From Chryseobacterium gleum (lineage in GTDB: Bacteria > Bacteroidota > Bacteroidia > Flavobacteriales_D > Crocinitomicaceae), in the NCBI GenBank assembly GCA_945877005.1, contig CAMCQL010000051.1, forward strand, positions 1 through 10,333: a DNA stretch of 10,333 nt, in the 5' to 3' direction. Under the pieces are notes generated by a model, which worked only from the letters and a program-made list of their open reading frames with translations, had not been told where the DNA came from and made no database searches. The translations under genes were made by a program, and so were the position numbers. Of this stretch, positions 1 to 5,630 are shown piece after piece; within the stretch, counting starts at the first letter, position 1; each line of letters opens with the position of its first letter.

Positions 1-86
1 TCTGCTTTTAACGCCTCAACAATAATAGAAGACAATATTGTTTTACCTATGTCTGTTCCAATTCCTGTTATAAATAACTTTTTCAT
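1..86 (-). CDS. bioD: Dethiobiotin synthetase, N-terminal part (cut by window edge)
   Basis: The minus strand reads an ATG at 84-86 followed by 28 codons up to the window edge. The peptide begins MKKLFITGIGTDIGKT, which fits the BioD N-terminus: a first beta strand and then the P-loop GxGTDxGKT. BioD is a cytosolic enzyme that closes the ureido ring of dethiobiotin from 7,8-diaminopelargonic acid, CO2 and ATP, the step before biotin synthase. The Thr-Asp pair before the GKT separates BioD from most other P-loop NTPases, although the related CobQ/CobB amidotransferase family shares the fold, so some doubt remains with only 28 residues. No Shine-Dalgarno sequence and no TAnnTTTG box is seen upstream. 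The upstream side is directly occupied by a LysR-type gene remnant on the other strand, so the native promoter may have been altered. Confidence 0.82.
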   Translation of the reverse strand, partial: MKKLFITGIGTDIGKTILSSIIVEALKA

Positions 87-91
87 TTTTT

Positions 92-457
92 AATGAACTA
101 CCAATTATCTTTAGAGAAAAAGGTTCTGGAACTCGTTATACAATGGAACAATATTTTGAAAATAAAGGTATTGTATTTAACAAACAAATGGAATTAACAT
201 CTAATGAGGCTGTAAAACAAGCAATAATTGCAGGTTTAGGTTCTTCTATTATGCCGCTAATTGGCATCAAAAATGAATTAAACAATGGAGAATTGAAAAT
301 TATTAACATAAAAGGACTACCAATAACAACCAATTGGCATTTAATTTGGTCAAAAAACAAAGGGTTTTCACCCGTAGCAAAAGCATACTTAGAATTCCTT
401 ACGAATGAAAAAGCTACTATTATCAGTAAATATTTTTCTTGGTTTGAAAAATACTGA
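92..457 (+). pseudogene. LysR-type transcriptional regulator remnant, C-terminal third only
   Basis: The reading frame is open from 74 to the TGA at 455-457. The family-like sequence begins around 92 (NELPIIFREKGSGTR...), well before the first in-frame ATG at 143. The peptide matches the end of the substrate-binding domain of CbbR/CysL-like LysR regulators: the FREKGSGTR stretch, then EAVKQAIIAGLGSSIMP, then a closing strand and helix. Such proteins are usually about 300 residues, and only about 120 are present. The winged-helix DNA-binding domain and the first effector half-domain are missing, and their place is taken by the divergent bioD start at 84-86, so they cannot lie just upstream. 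I infer a deletion or recombination remnant that no longer encodes a working regulator. A short peptide from ATG 143 could still be made, but nothing suggests a function. Its stop is two bases from that of the convergent dehydrogenase gene. Confidence 0.8.
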
Positions 458-459
458 GT

Positions 460-1230
460 TTACTCTATCACTTTTCTACTAATTTTCACCACCAAACTTC
501 TTGGTGTTAACCGAACAATAAAAGCTAATAGCTTATTTATAAATCCATGAATAACAACTTGTTTTCCTTTCAACATTGCTTCGTAACCATATAAGGCAAC
601 ATCATAAGAACTTGCTAATTTAGTTTTAGTAAATAATGCGCTTTTATCAGCATTTGCTGCTTTACTAAATCCAGTAGCTGTTGCACCTGGACAAAGTGCA
701 GTTACAGAAACACCGTATTTACTTACTTCATTATTAATTGCTTCTGAAAAATTTAATACATAAGGTTTTGTAGCACAGTATACAGCCATCATTGGGCCTG
801 GAACAAACGCAGCAGTTGAAGCAACATTTAAAATTTTGCCAAATTTATTTTCAATCATTGTTGGCAAAAACAATTTTGTTAATTGTGTTAAAGCAACAAT
901 ATTTAACTGAATCATTTTACTTTCCAATTCCCAATCTGTTGATTGAAATGATCCATACAATCCATACCCTGCATTATTGATAAGGTAATTGATTTGTATA
1001 TTGTTTGTTTTTAGTTCATTGTAAATTTCTAAAGCAGCATTATTCAGCGATAAATCCTTCACTATAATGTATACTGAAATAGTGTATTTTGCTTCTAATT
1101 CTAACTTTAAAGCATTTAACTTTACTTCATTTCGTGCAGTAATTACCAAATTACCTCCTCGAGAAGCGTGAATTTTAGCAATTTCATAGCCAATTCCACT
1201 TGAGGCTCCTGTAACTAACGCTGTTTGCAT
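460..1230 (-). CDS. Short-chain dehydrogenase/reductase (SDR), DltE/YqjQ-like
   Basis: This is a classical SDR of 256 residues, a normal length for the family. The N-terminal Rossmann fold carries the cofactor motif TGASSGIG near residues 7-14, the structural NNAG motif lies near residue 86, and the catalytic residues are Ser138, Tyr151 and Lys155 in YCATK. A conserved CPGATATGF follows. An arginine shortly after the second beta strand (TARN) is compatible with NADP(H) preference, an inference from the family. The substrate cannot be read from the sequence. There is no signal peptide; a hydrophobic stretch near the C-terminus (LLAFIVRL) may allow membrane contact, as in other DltE-like SDRs. 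It lies 13 bases behind the DoxX-like gene and is probably the last gene of the rpiB set. The ATG at 1228-1230 directly precedes the first beta strand. No terminator hairpin fits between it and the convergent remnant. Confidence 0.9.
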   Translation of the reverse strand: MQTALVTGASSGIGYEIAKIHASRGGNLVITARNEVKLNALKLELEAKYTISVYIIVKDLSLNNAALEIYNELKTNNIQINYLINNAGYGLYGSFQSTDWELESKMIQLNIVALTQLTKLFLPTMIENKFGKILNVASTAAFVPGPMMAVYCATKPYVLNFSEAINNEVSKYGVSVTALCPGATATGFSKAANADKSALFTKTKLASSYDVALYGYEAMLKGKQVVIHGFINKLLAFIVRLTPRSLVVKISRKVIE

Positions 1231-1243
1231 ATTTATTTTACTA

Positions 1244-1621
1244 TTAGTGTTGTGTATACAACCTGTTGTAATTAATGTAAGAAACCATTAAAATTAGTAA
1301 AACGATTAATGGTAGAAATGTTTGAAAATTAATTCCATCTACTACTCCATGACTAATCGAAGCAAACAAAAAATCGAAAATAAAACCAGCATACGCCCAT
1401 TCTTTAAACAGCTTCGGTAAATTAGGAATTACCAATGCTAGTGCCCCTAAAACTTTAAAAATAACCAACGTATTTCCAAAATACTGTGGATAACCTAAAT
1501 GACTAATTCCCGCTTTTGCTAATTCTGTTTGAGAAGTTAACGCAGGCATTACTCCTTCCATTAAGAAAATAAAACCTGTTGATATCCAAAAGTATACTTT
1601 ATATTTTTTCACTACAGACAA
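1244..1621 (-). CDS. DoxX-like integral membrane protein
   Basis: The product is about 125 residues with four hydrophobic segments (roughly 8-27, 48-66, 72-92 and 99-118), the size and topology of the DoxX/DoxX_2 family of inner-membrane proteins. The pattern of a short loop after helix 1, KxLGALALV in helix 2 and AYAGFIFD at helix 3 is typical. The biochemical role of this branch is unknown; relatives are linked to quinone or sulfur redox chemistry and to stress, which cannot be assigned here. The likely start is the TTG at 1619-1621, inside the last codons of rpiB; the alternative is GTG at 1610-1612, whose first base overlaps the rpiB TAG stop. Either way, translation is probably coupled to rpiB. 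No ATG is available until within the first membrane helix (about residue 21), which would destroy that helix. Confidence 0.82.
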   Translation of the reverse strand: MSVVKKYKVYFWISTGFIFLMEGVMPALTSQTELAKAGISHLGYPQYFGNTLVIFKVLGALALVIPNLPKLFKEWAYAGFIFDFLFASISHGVVDGINFQTFLPLIVLLILMVSYINYNRLYTQH

Positions 1622-2043
1622 GGTATTTTTTCAATTCTTTTTTGATGTCTTCCCCCCTCAAATTCAGTGTTAAAAAACACATCTATAATTTGAAGTGCTT
1701 CTTCATCAGTTAAAAAACGTGCAGGCAATGTAAGAATATTAGCATCGTTATGTTCTCTTGCTAATTTAGCTATATCTGCAGACCAACATAAAGCGCTTCG
1801 AACACCTTGGTGTTTATTTGCAGTCATATTAATACCATTACCACTTCCGCATAATAAGATACCTTTCATACCTTTATTGTTTTCAACTAATGAAGCTACA
1901 GGATGAGCATAATCTGCATAATCTATACTATCTTCATTGTAACAACCTTTATCATCGATTTGGTACCCTTTTTCAATTAAATAAGAAATAATTTTTGTTT
2001 TTAAAGCAAAACCTGCATGATCAGAACCTATAGGAATCAACAT
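1612..2043 (-). CDS. rpiB: Ribose-5-phosphate isomerase B
   Basis: This cytosolic enzyme interconverts ribose 5-phosphate and ribulose 5-phosphate in the non-oxidative pentose phosphate pathway. The 143 residues match the usual 140-150 of the RpiB/LacA family. Visible signatures are GSDHAG at residues 6-11, the catalytic cysteine Cys65 in CGSGNG with the following anion-hole glycines, NKHQGVR at 76-82 with the phosphate-binding arginine, and His98-Asn99 in EHNDAN, the position of the ring-opening histidine. RpiB is favoured over LacA because the catalytic Cys is present and no galactose-6-phosphate genes are nearby. It is the first gene of a probable three-gene minus-strand unit (rpiB, DoxX-like, SDR), with a good -7/-33 promoter just upstream at 2060-2090 and a very short leader. 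The ATG is at 2041-2043. Confidence 0.95.
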   Translation of the reverse strand: MLIPIGSDHAGFALKTKIISYLIEKGYQIDDKGCYNEDSIDYADYAHPVASLVENNKGMKGILLCGSGNGINMTANKHQGVRSALCWSADIAKLAREHNDANILTLPARFLTDEEALQIIDVFFNTEFEGGRHQKRIEKIPCL

Positions 2044-2059
2044 ATAAATAGAATTTTTA

Positions 2060-2090
2060 CAAAGTTAATCTATATTAACAAATCAAGCAA
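2060..2090 (-). promoter_or_regulatory. Bacteroidota-type promoter for rpiB
   Basis: On the minus strand TTG (2088-2090) is followed after 20 bases by TAACTTTG (2060-2067), an exact match to the TAnnTTTG -7 box of the Bacteroidota housekeeping sigma factor with good spacing. Transcription would begin near 2053, giving a leader of about ten bases before the rpiB ATG at 2043. Confidence 0.65.
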
Positions 2091-2132
2091 GTTATTGACA
2101 AAAGGTAAAAAACATAAAAATTAACAATCTAT

Positions 2133-2165
2133 TTATCAAACAATTAAAAAAATAGTTATCAAACA
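2133..2165 (+). repeat. Two direct copies of TTATCAAACA
   Basis: The ten-base word TTATCAAACA occurs at 2133-2142 and 2156-2165, starts 23 bp apart, about 40-70 bp upstream of the inferred rpiB -33 element. The spacing is about two helical turns, as for tandem regulator sites. In such A+T-rich DNA a chance repeat is possible. Confidence 0.3.
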
Positions 2166-2668
2166 CAAAAACTCATTATTTATAAATAAAATGTTAATTA
2201 AATATGAAAATAAAATTTGCATTTAATAAATATAATTCCAAACCAACTAATATTTATATAAAACAAGTAAAGTTAGATCGAGTTATATTAAAATTCACAC
2301 ATGCTTAATAACACTTAATAATACTTCATTTAATTATTATTAATCCACAATCAACATTTGTTCTGTTTTGTTAATAATAGTATAATAATCTAAAAAGAAG
2401 ATCTTTATAATTTTAATAATGTTCATAAATGCTTTTTACTTTTTCATAAGTTAATAATCAAATTATTTAGCAATTATTTTTTAAACATATCAACAGCCTT
2501 AATAGTAATAATAAGTTTTTTAAATATTAAAAGAAATAATTATTGTTTATTATAAAAATAGCTTTTAAAAGAAAATTTGCTTTTTCTAAATTAAAGAATT
2601 ATCTTAAATCATTAAAAAAGTTAAGTGTTAATAAATCAATCGTTTAAATATTTAATTTTTTCTATTTT

Positions 2669-2702
2669 TTGCGCTGTAAAAGAGAAAACAGAAGTATATT
2701 TG
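2669..2702 (+). promoter_or_regulatory. Bacteroidota-type promoter for the LytTR regulator
   Basis: TATATTTG at 2695-2702 matches TAnnTTTG exactly, and a TTG at 2669-2671 lies 23 bases upstream, at the long end of accepted spacing. Initiation near 2709 would give a leader of about 30 bases before the ATG at 2739, with no Shine-Dalgarno sequence. Confidence 0.55.
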
Positions 2703-2738
2703 CAGTGAAGCAATTAAATATTTAAAAATCAGAATGCA

Positions 2739-3476
2739 ATGAAAAAAAGAATACTTATCGTTGAAGATGAAATTATTGTTGCTAATGACATCGAATTTAA
2801 TTTAAATAAGTTAAATTTTGAAGTAGTTGGTATTGCTTCATGCAAAACTGAAACTGAAAATTTCTTATTATCATCCAAAGTAGATTTAATACTTATGGAT
2901 ATTATGTTAAAAAACGATGAAAGTGGTATTGAGCTTGCTGAATTTATTAATTCTAGATTTTCATTACCTGTAATATTTTTATCTGCATATACTGATTTAG
3001 CAACAGTAGAAAGAGCAAAGTATACAAACTCTTATGGTTATATTGTAAAACCTTTTAAAAGCATTGATTTGCGTATTCAAATCACATTAGCTATTTACAA
3101 ACACGAACAGTTTTTATTGAATTCTTCTTTATCAAATAAATATTCTATAGAATTAGAAAAAAATGAAATTTTTGTAAAATCAAATAATAAACTTATTAAA
3201 ATAAATAAAGAGGATATTAATTACATTGAGGCTTTAAAAGATTATGTATTACTTTTCACAGTTCAAAAAAAGTATATTATTCATACAACGATGAAGGATA
3301 TTGAAGCAAAACTGGGACCTTCAATGTTTATAAGAATTCATAGATCATATATAGTTAATATTAAAAAAATTGAATCTATTGAATTTTCAAATTTACGTTT
3401 AGAAAATAAGGAACTATTACTACCTATTGGAGGATCTTACAAAGATATTCTGATGAATAAACTCTGTTTAGTATAA
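2739..3476 (+). CDS. LytTR-family response regulator (LytR/AlgR type)
   Basis: This is a cytoplasmic two-component response regulator of 245 residues. The receiver domain (about 3-120) has the acidic pocket Glu9-Asp10, phospho-acceptor Asp54 in LMDIML, the switch Ser82, and Lys104 in VKPF, so it looks phosphorylatable. The C-terminal LytTR DNA-binding domain (about 140-243) begins with the typical INKEDINYIEALKDYVLLF stretch and contains IRIHRSYIVNI. LytTR domains bind pairs of short direct repeats through beta strands. In Bacteroidota the partner is usually a membrane 7TMR/His_kinase sensor next door; here no kinase lies on either side, so it is an orphan within this window. The targets are unknown. 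It has its own promoter at the end of a 695-bp A+T-rich region and ends at the shared hairpin at 3482-3507. Confidence 0.93.
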   Translation: MKKRILIVEDEIIVANDIEFNLNKLNFEVVGIASCKTETENFLLSSKVDLILMDIMLKNDESGIELAEFINSRFSLPVIFLSAYTDLATVERAKYTNSYGYIVKPFKSIDLRIQITLAIYKHEQFLLNSSLSNKYSIELEKNEIFVKSNNKLIKINKEDINYIEALKDYVLLFTVQKKYIIHTTMKDIEAKLGPSMFIRIHRSYIVNIKKIESIEFSNLRLENKELLLPIGGSYKDILMNKLCLV

Positions 3477-3481
3477 GAAAA

Positions 3482-3507
3482 AAAACCTCTAATTTCTTAG
3501 AGGTTTT
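3482..3507. terminator. Bidirectional intrinsic terminator
   Basis: A perfect 11-bp stem (AAAACCTCTAA at 3482-3492 with TTAGAGGTTTT at 3497-3507) encloses a TTTC loop. It is flanked by an A run on the left and ends in T's on the right, so it can stop transcription from both directions. It lies 5 bp after the regulator stop and 3 bp beyond the 3' end of the convergent tRNA-Cys, and serves both. Confidence 0.88.
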
Positions 3508-3510
3508 GTG

Positions 3511-3581
3511 AGGTCTCGAGCGGATTCGAACCGCTGTAGACGGTTTTGCAGACCGGTGCCTAGCCGCTCGGCCACGAGACC
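3511..3581 (-). tRNA. tRNA-Cys (GCA anticodon)
   Basis: The minus strand folds as a 71-nt tRNA. The acceptor stem pairs GGTCTCG (3575-3581) with CGAGACC (3512-3518). The anticodon loop CTGCAAA carries anticodon GCA at 3547-3549, and the T arm contains GGTTCGAATCC. Position 73 (at 3511) is U, the discriminator base needed by cysteinyl-tRNA synthetase. The 3' CCA is not encoded (the next bases read CAC), so it must be added after transcription. The terminator hairpin follows within a few bases. Confidence 0.96.
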
Positions 3582-3591
3582 ATTCGTGTTG

Positions 3592-3599
3592 CAAATGTA
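3592..3599 (-). promoter_or_regulatory. -7 box for tRNA-Cys
   Basis: The minus strand reads TACATTTG, an exact TAnnTTTG match, ending about ten bases upstream of the tRNA 5' end (3581). No clear TTG -33 element is seen at the expected distance inside the folB 3' end. The tRNA may also be co-transcribed from gltX-folB. Confidence 0.5.
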
Positions 3600-3622
3600 A
3601 AAATTATTTTAATTCTTTATTA

Positions 3623-3976
3623 TTATTCACTAATAATAATTGAAACATTCGCAACATCACCATTTATTGGTGGACAAATTTTAGTTATTTTAATAGTTAA
3701 TTTGTCAATAGTATTAGATTCTCTTTTTATTCTTTGATAAATTCTATATCCCACATGTTCAATAAGTTTCGAAGGAATTTCCATTTCTTCTAGTACTATA
3801 TTATTAATGATTACATAGTCAATAGTATCGTTTAAACTATCATTTATTGCTGCTTTTAAAAAATTTGTTTCTAATTCTACATCAATAATATAATTTCCTC
3901 CAATTTTTGTTTCTTCAGGTAAACAACCATGATGTGCGTACACACGAATTCCATTGACTTGTATGTGGTTTTTCAT
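3623..3976 (-). CDS. folB: Dihydroneopterin aldolase
   Basis: FolB splits 7,8-dihydroneopterin into 6-hydroxymethyl-7,8-dihydropterin and glycolaldehyde in folate synthesis, in the cytosol as an octamer. The protein has 117 residues, the normal length. Family signatures are VNGIRVYAHHGCLPEE at the N-terminus with the substrate-binding Glu21/Glu22 region, NDTIDY in the middle with the active-site tyrosine, LIEHVGYRI at the central helix, and Lys99 in KITKICPPINGDV, the position of the catalytic lysine. It starts ten bases after the gltX stop and very probably shares its transcript. The link to gltX is a conserved-looking neighbourhood rather than a shared pathway. The next gene on this strand is tRNA-Cys. 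Confidence 0.94.
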   Translation of the reverse strand: MKNHIQVNGIRVYAHHGCLPEETKIGGNYIIDVELETNFLKAAINDSLNDTIDYVIINNIVLEEMEIPSKLIEHVGYRIYQRIKRESNTIDKLTIKITKICPPINGDVANVSIIISE

Positions 3977-3986
3977 AAGTTTATTC

Positions 3987-5498
3987 TTATTTTAATTTAG
4001 TTAATCCTTCATGCATACGTTGGATGCATTCATCTTTTCCTAAGAAGTTTGCTATTTCAAACATACTAGGACCCATACCAACTCCTGTAACTAATAATCG
4101 AAATAATGGAAGTACAGCACCTATTCCTAAATTCTTTGTTGTTAAAAATTGTTTGAATTCCTTTTCTATTTCTCCAGCTTCGAAAGAAGGAATAGTAGTT
4201 AAAATATTGATCCATTCATTCATTAATTGTGGAGATTGATCATTCCATTTTTTTGAAACAACGGTTTCATCATAAGTACTTGGTCGATCTAGTAAATAAT
4301 TACCTTCTGTAAGTATATCTTCAACAAACGTTGCTCGTTCTTTCATTAAGCCACAAACAGTAGTAAGTTTATCTTTTCCGTATTTATCAATTATATTTTG
4401 CGGAAATAATAGTACAATTTCTTCATTTGATTTATTACGCAAATGTTGTTGTTGGAACCATTTTGTTTTTTCAGCATCAAATTTCGCACCAGCTTTTCCA
4501 ACTCTTTCTAGTGTAAATGCTTCTTCTAATTCAGTCAAAGAAAATAACTCTTGGTTTGTTCCTGGATTCCATCCAAGGAAAGCGAGCATGTTTATAAATG
4601 CTTCAGGTAAATATCCTTTTTCTCTATATCCTGAGTATAATTCACCTTCAGCTGTTGTCCAGTTAGTAGGGAAAACAGGAAAACCTAAACGATCTCCGTC
4701 TCTTTTTGAAAGTTTCCCATTTCCATCTGGTCGAAGTAATAAAGGTAAATGTGCAAATTTTGGAGCTTCCCAACCAAAAGCCTCATAAAGTAATACATGT
4801 AAAGGTGCTGATGGTAACCATTCTTCCCCTCTGATTACATGACTAATTTTCATAGTATAATCGTCAACAATATTGGCTAAGTGATAGGTTGGCATTCCAT
4901 CACTTTTAAATAAAACTTTGTCATCTAAATTATTTGTATTTACGATGACCCATCCACGAATCATATCTTCTAGTCGAACATCAGTATTACGTGGCATTTT
5001 CATACGAATTACGTATGGTTCATTTGCTGCTAAGCGCTTTGCAACTTCATCCGCTGGTAATGTCAAAGAATTTTTTAGTGATGAACGTGTAACACTGTTG
5101 TATTGCCAGTTAGGCATTCCCATTTCTTTTGCTTGTTCTCTTATTTCATCTAATTCTTCTGGTGTATCAAATGCATAATATGCTTTATCATTTTTTACTA
5201 GTTGTTCAGCATAAGGTTTGTACATTTCTTTTCTTTCACTTTGAACATAAGGTCCAAAATCACCACCAATTCCTGGTCCTTCTGTTGGAAGTATTCCACA
5301 CCATTTTAATGCATCTAAAATATACTCTTGAGCACCTGGAACAAATCTTGTTTGGTCAGTATCTTCTATTCGTATAATAAAAGTTCCGTTATTTTTTTTT
5401 GCAAATAGATAGTTGTAAAGAGCTGTTCTTACTCCACCCATGTGAAGTGGTCCTGTTGGTGATGGCGCAAATCTTACGCGAACTTGTTTTTCAGACAT
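3987..5498 (-). CDS. gltX: Glutamyl-tRNA synthetase
   Basis: This cytosolic class I aminoacyl-tRNA synthetase charges tRNA-Glu with glutamate. It is complete at 503 residues, the usual size for Bacteroidota. The HIGH-type motif is at residues 10-22 (FAPSPTGPLHMGG, here HMGG), and the KMSKS-type motif is KLSKR at residues 262-266. The Rossmann catalytic part covers roughly 1-330, and the helical anticodon-binding domain follows to the C-terminus. I cannot tell by eye whether it is discriminating or also charges tRNA-Gln. The ATG at 5496-5498 places the first beta strand immediately after a short MSEKQ leader. folB follows ten bases downstream. Upstream it is divergent from the DUF4175-type gene, with a -7 box at 5514-5521. 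Confidence 0.97.
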   Translation of the reverse strand: MSEKQVRVRFAPSPTGPLHMGGVRTALYNYLFAKKNNGTFIIRIEDTDQTRFVPGAQEYILDALKWCGILPTEGPGIGGDFGPYVQSERKEMYKPYAEQLVKNDKAYYAFDTPEELDEIREQAKEMGMPNWQYNSVTRSSLKNSLTLPADEVAKRLAANEPYVIRMKMPRNTDVRLEDMIRGWVIVNTNNLDDKVLFKSDGMPTYHLANIVDDYTMKISHVIRGEEWLPSAPLHVLLYEAFGWEAPKFAHLPLLLRPDGNGKLSKRDGDRLGFPVFPTNWTTAEGELYSGYREKGYLPEAFINMLAFLGWNPGTNQELFSLTELEEAFTLERVGKAGAKFDAEKTKWFQQQHLRNKSNEEIVLLFPQNIIDKYGKDKLTTVCGLMKERATFVEDILTEGNYLLDRPSTYDETVVSKKWNDQSPQLMNEWINILTTIPSFEAGEIEKEFKQFLTTKNLGIGAVLPLFRLLVTGVGMGPSMFEIANFLGKDECIQRMHEGLTKLK

Positions 5499-5513
5499 TT
5501 TATTTTTTTTCTA

Positions 5514-5521
5514 CAAATATA
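5514..5521 (-). promoter_or_regulatory. -7 box for gltX
   Basis: The minus strand reads TATATTTG, an exact TAnnTTTG match, about 15 bases before the gltX ATG, implying a leader of around eight bases. No TTG lies at the usual -33 distance. No equally good box is seen on the plus strand of this divergent gap for the gene at 5631; TAAATTTT at 5610-5617 is the nearest. Confidence 0.5.
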
Positions 5522-5630
5522 AATGTCTTTTCATATTTATATTTCCTTTATTTATTTCAAGGATTGTCGTTTGATTTTTATTTGATAATATTATATAATT
5601 TAGTGAGTTTAAATTTTATATAAAATTGAA

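Larger units (their letters stand above)
2044..2738. other. Long A+T-rich gene-free region
   Basis: These 695 bp contain no open frame with family-like sequence, and most are A/T runs. The left end holds the rpiB promoter and the right end the promoter of the LytTR regulator. In between I see only a short direct repeat (2133-2165), a 14-bp A/T palindrome (2176-2189) and one near match to a DnaA box (TAATCCACA at 2341-2349). Possible roles are a regulator-binding leader, a small RNA or a nucleoid-protein binding stretch; none can be supported directly. Confidence 0.6.

Noticed and set aside
143..457. Intact small gene of 104 codons beginning at ATG 143
   Set aside because: The recognisable LysR sequence continues upstream of that ATG in the same frame, so it is a truncated remnant rather than a small gene of its own.
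2176..2189. Perfect 14-bp palindrome TTATTTATAAATAA
   Set aside because: Composed only of A and T in a region of almost pure A/T, where such palindromes arise readily by chance; no flanking operator-like context.
2044..2738. Candidate replication origin: A+T-rich gap within 8 kb of parS sites
   Set aside because: Only one near match to a DnaA box (TAATCCACA at 2341-2349) is seen and no cluster; dnaA, dnaN or other origin genes are absent. The parS sites support origin proximity but not this gap as oriC.
5129..5377. Plus-strand open frames opposite gltX
   Set aside because: gltX is a complete, clearly conserved gene on the minus strand; the plus-strand frames have no family resemblance.
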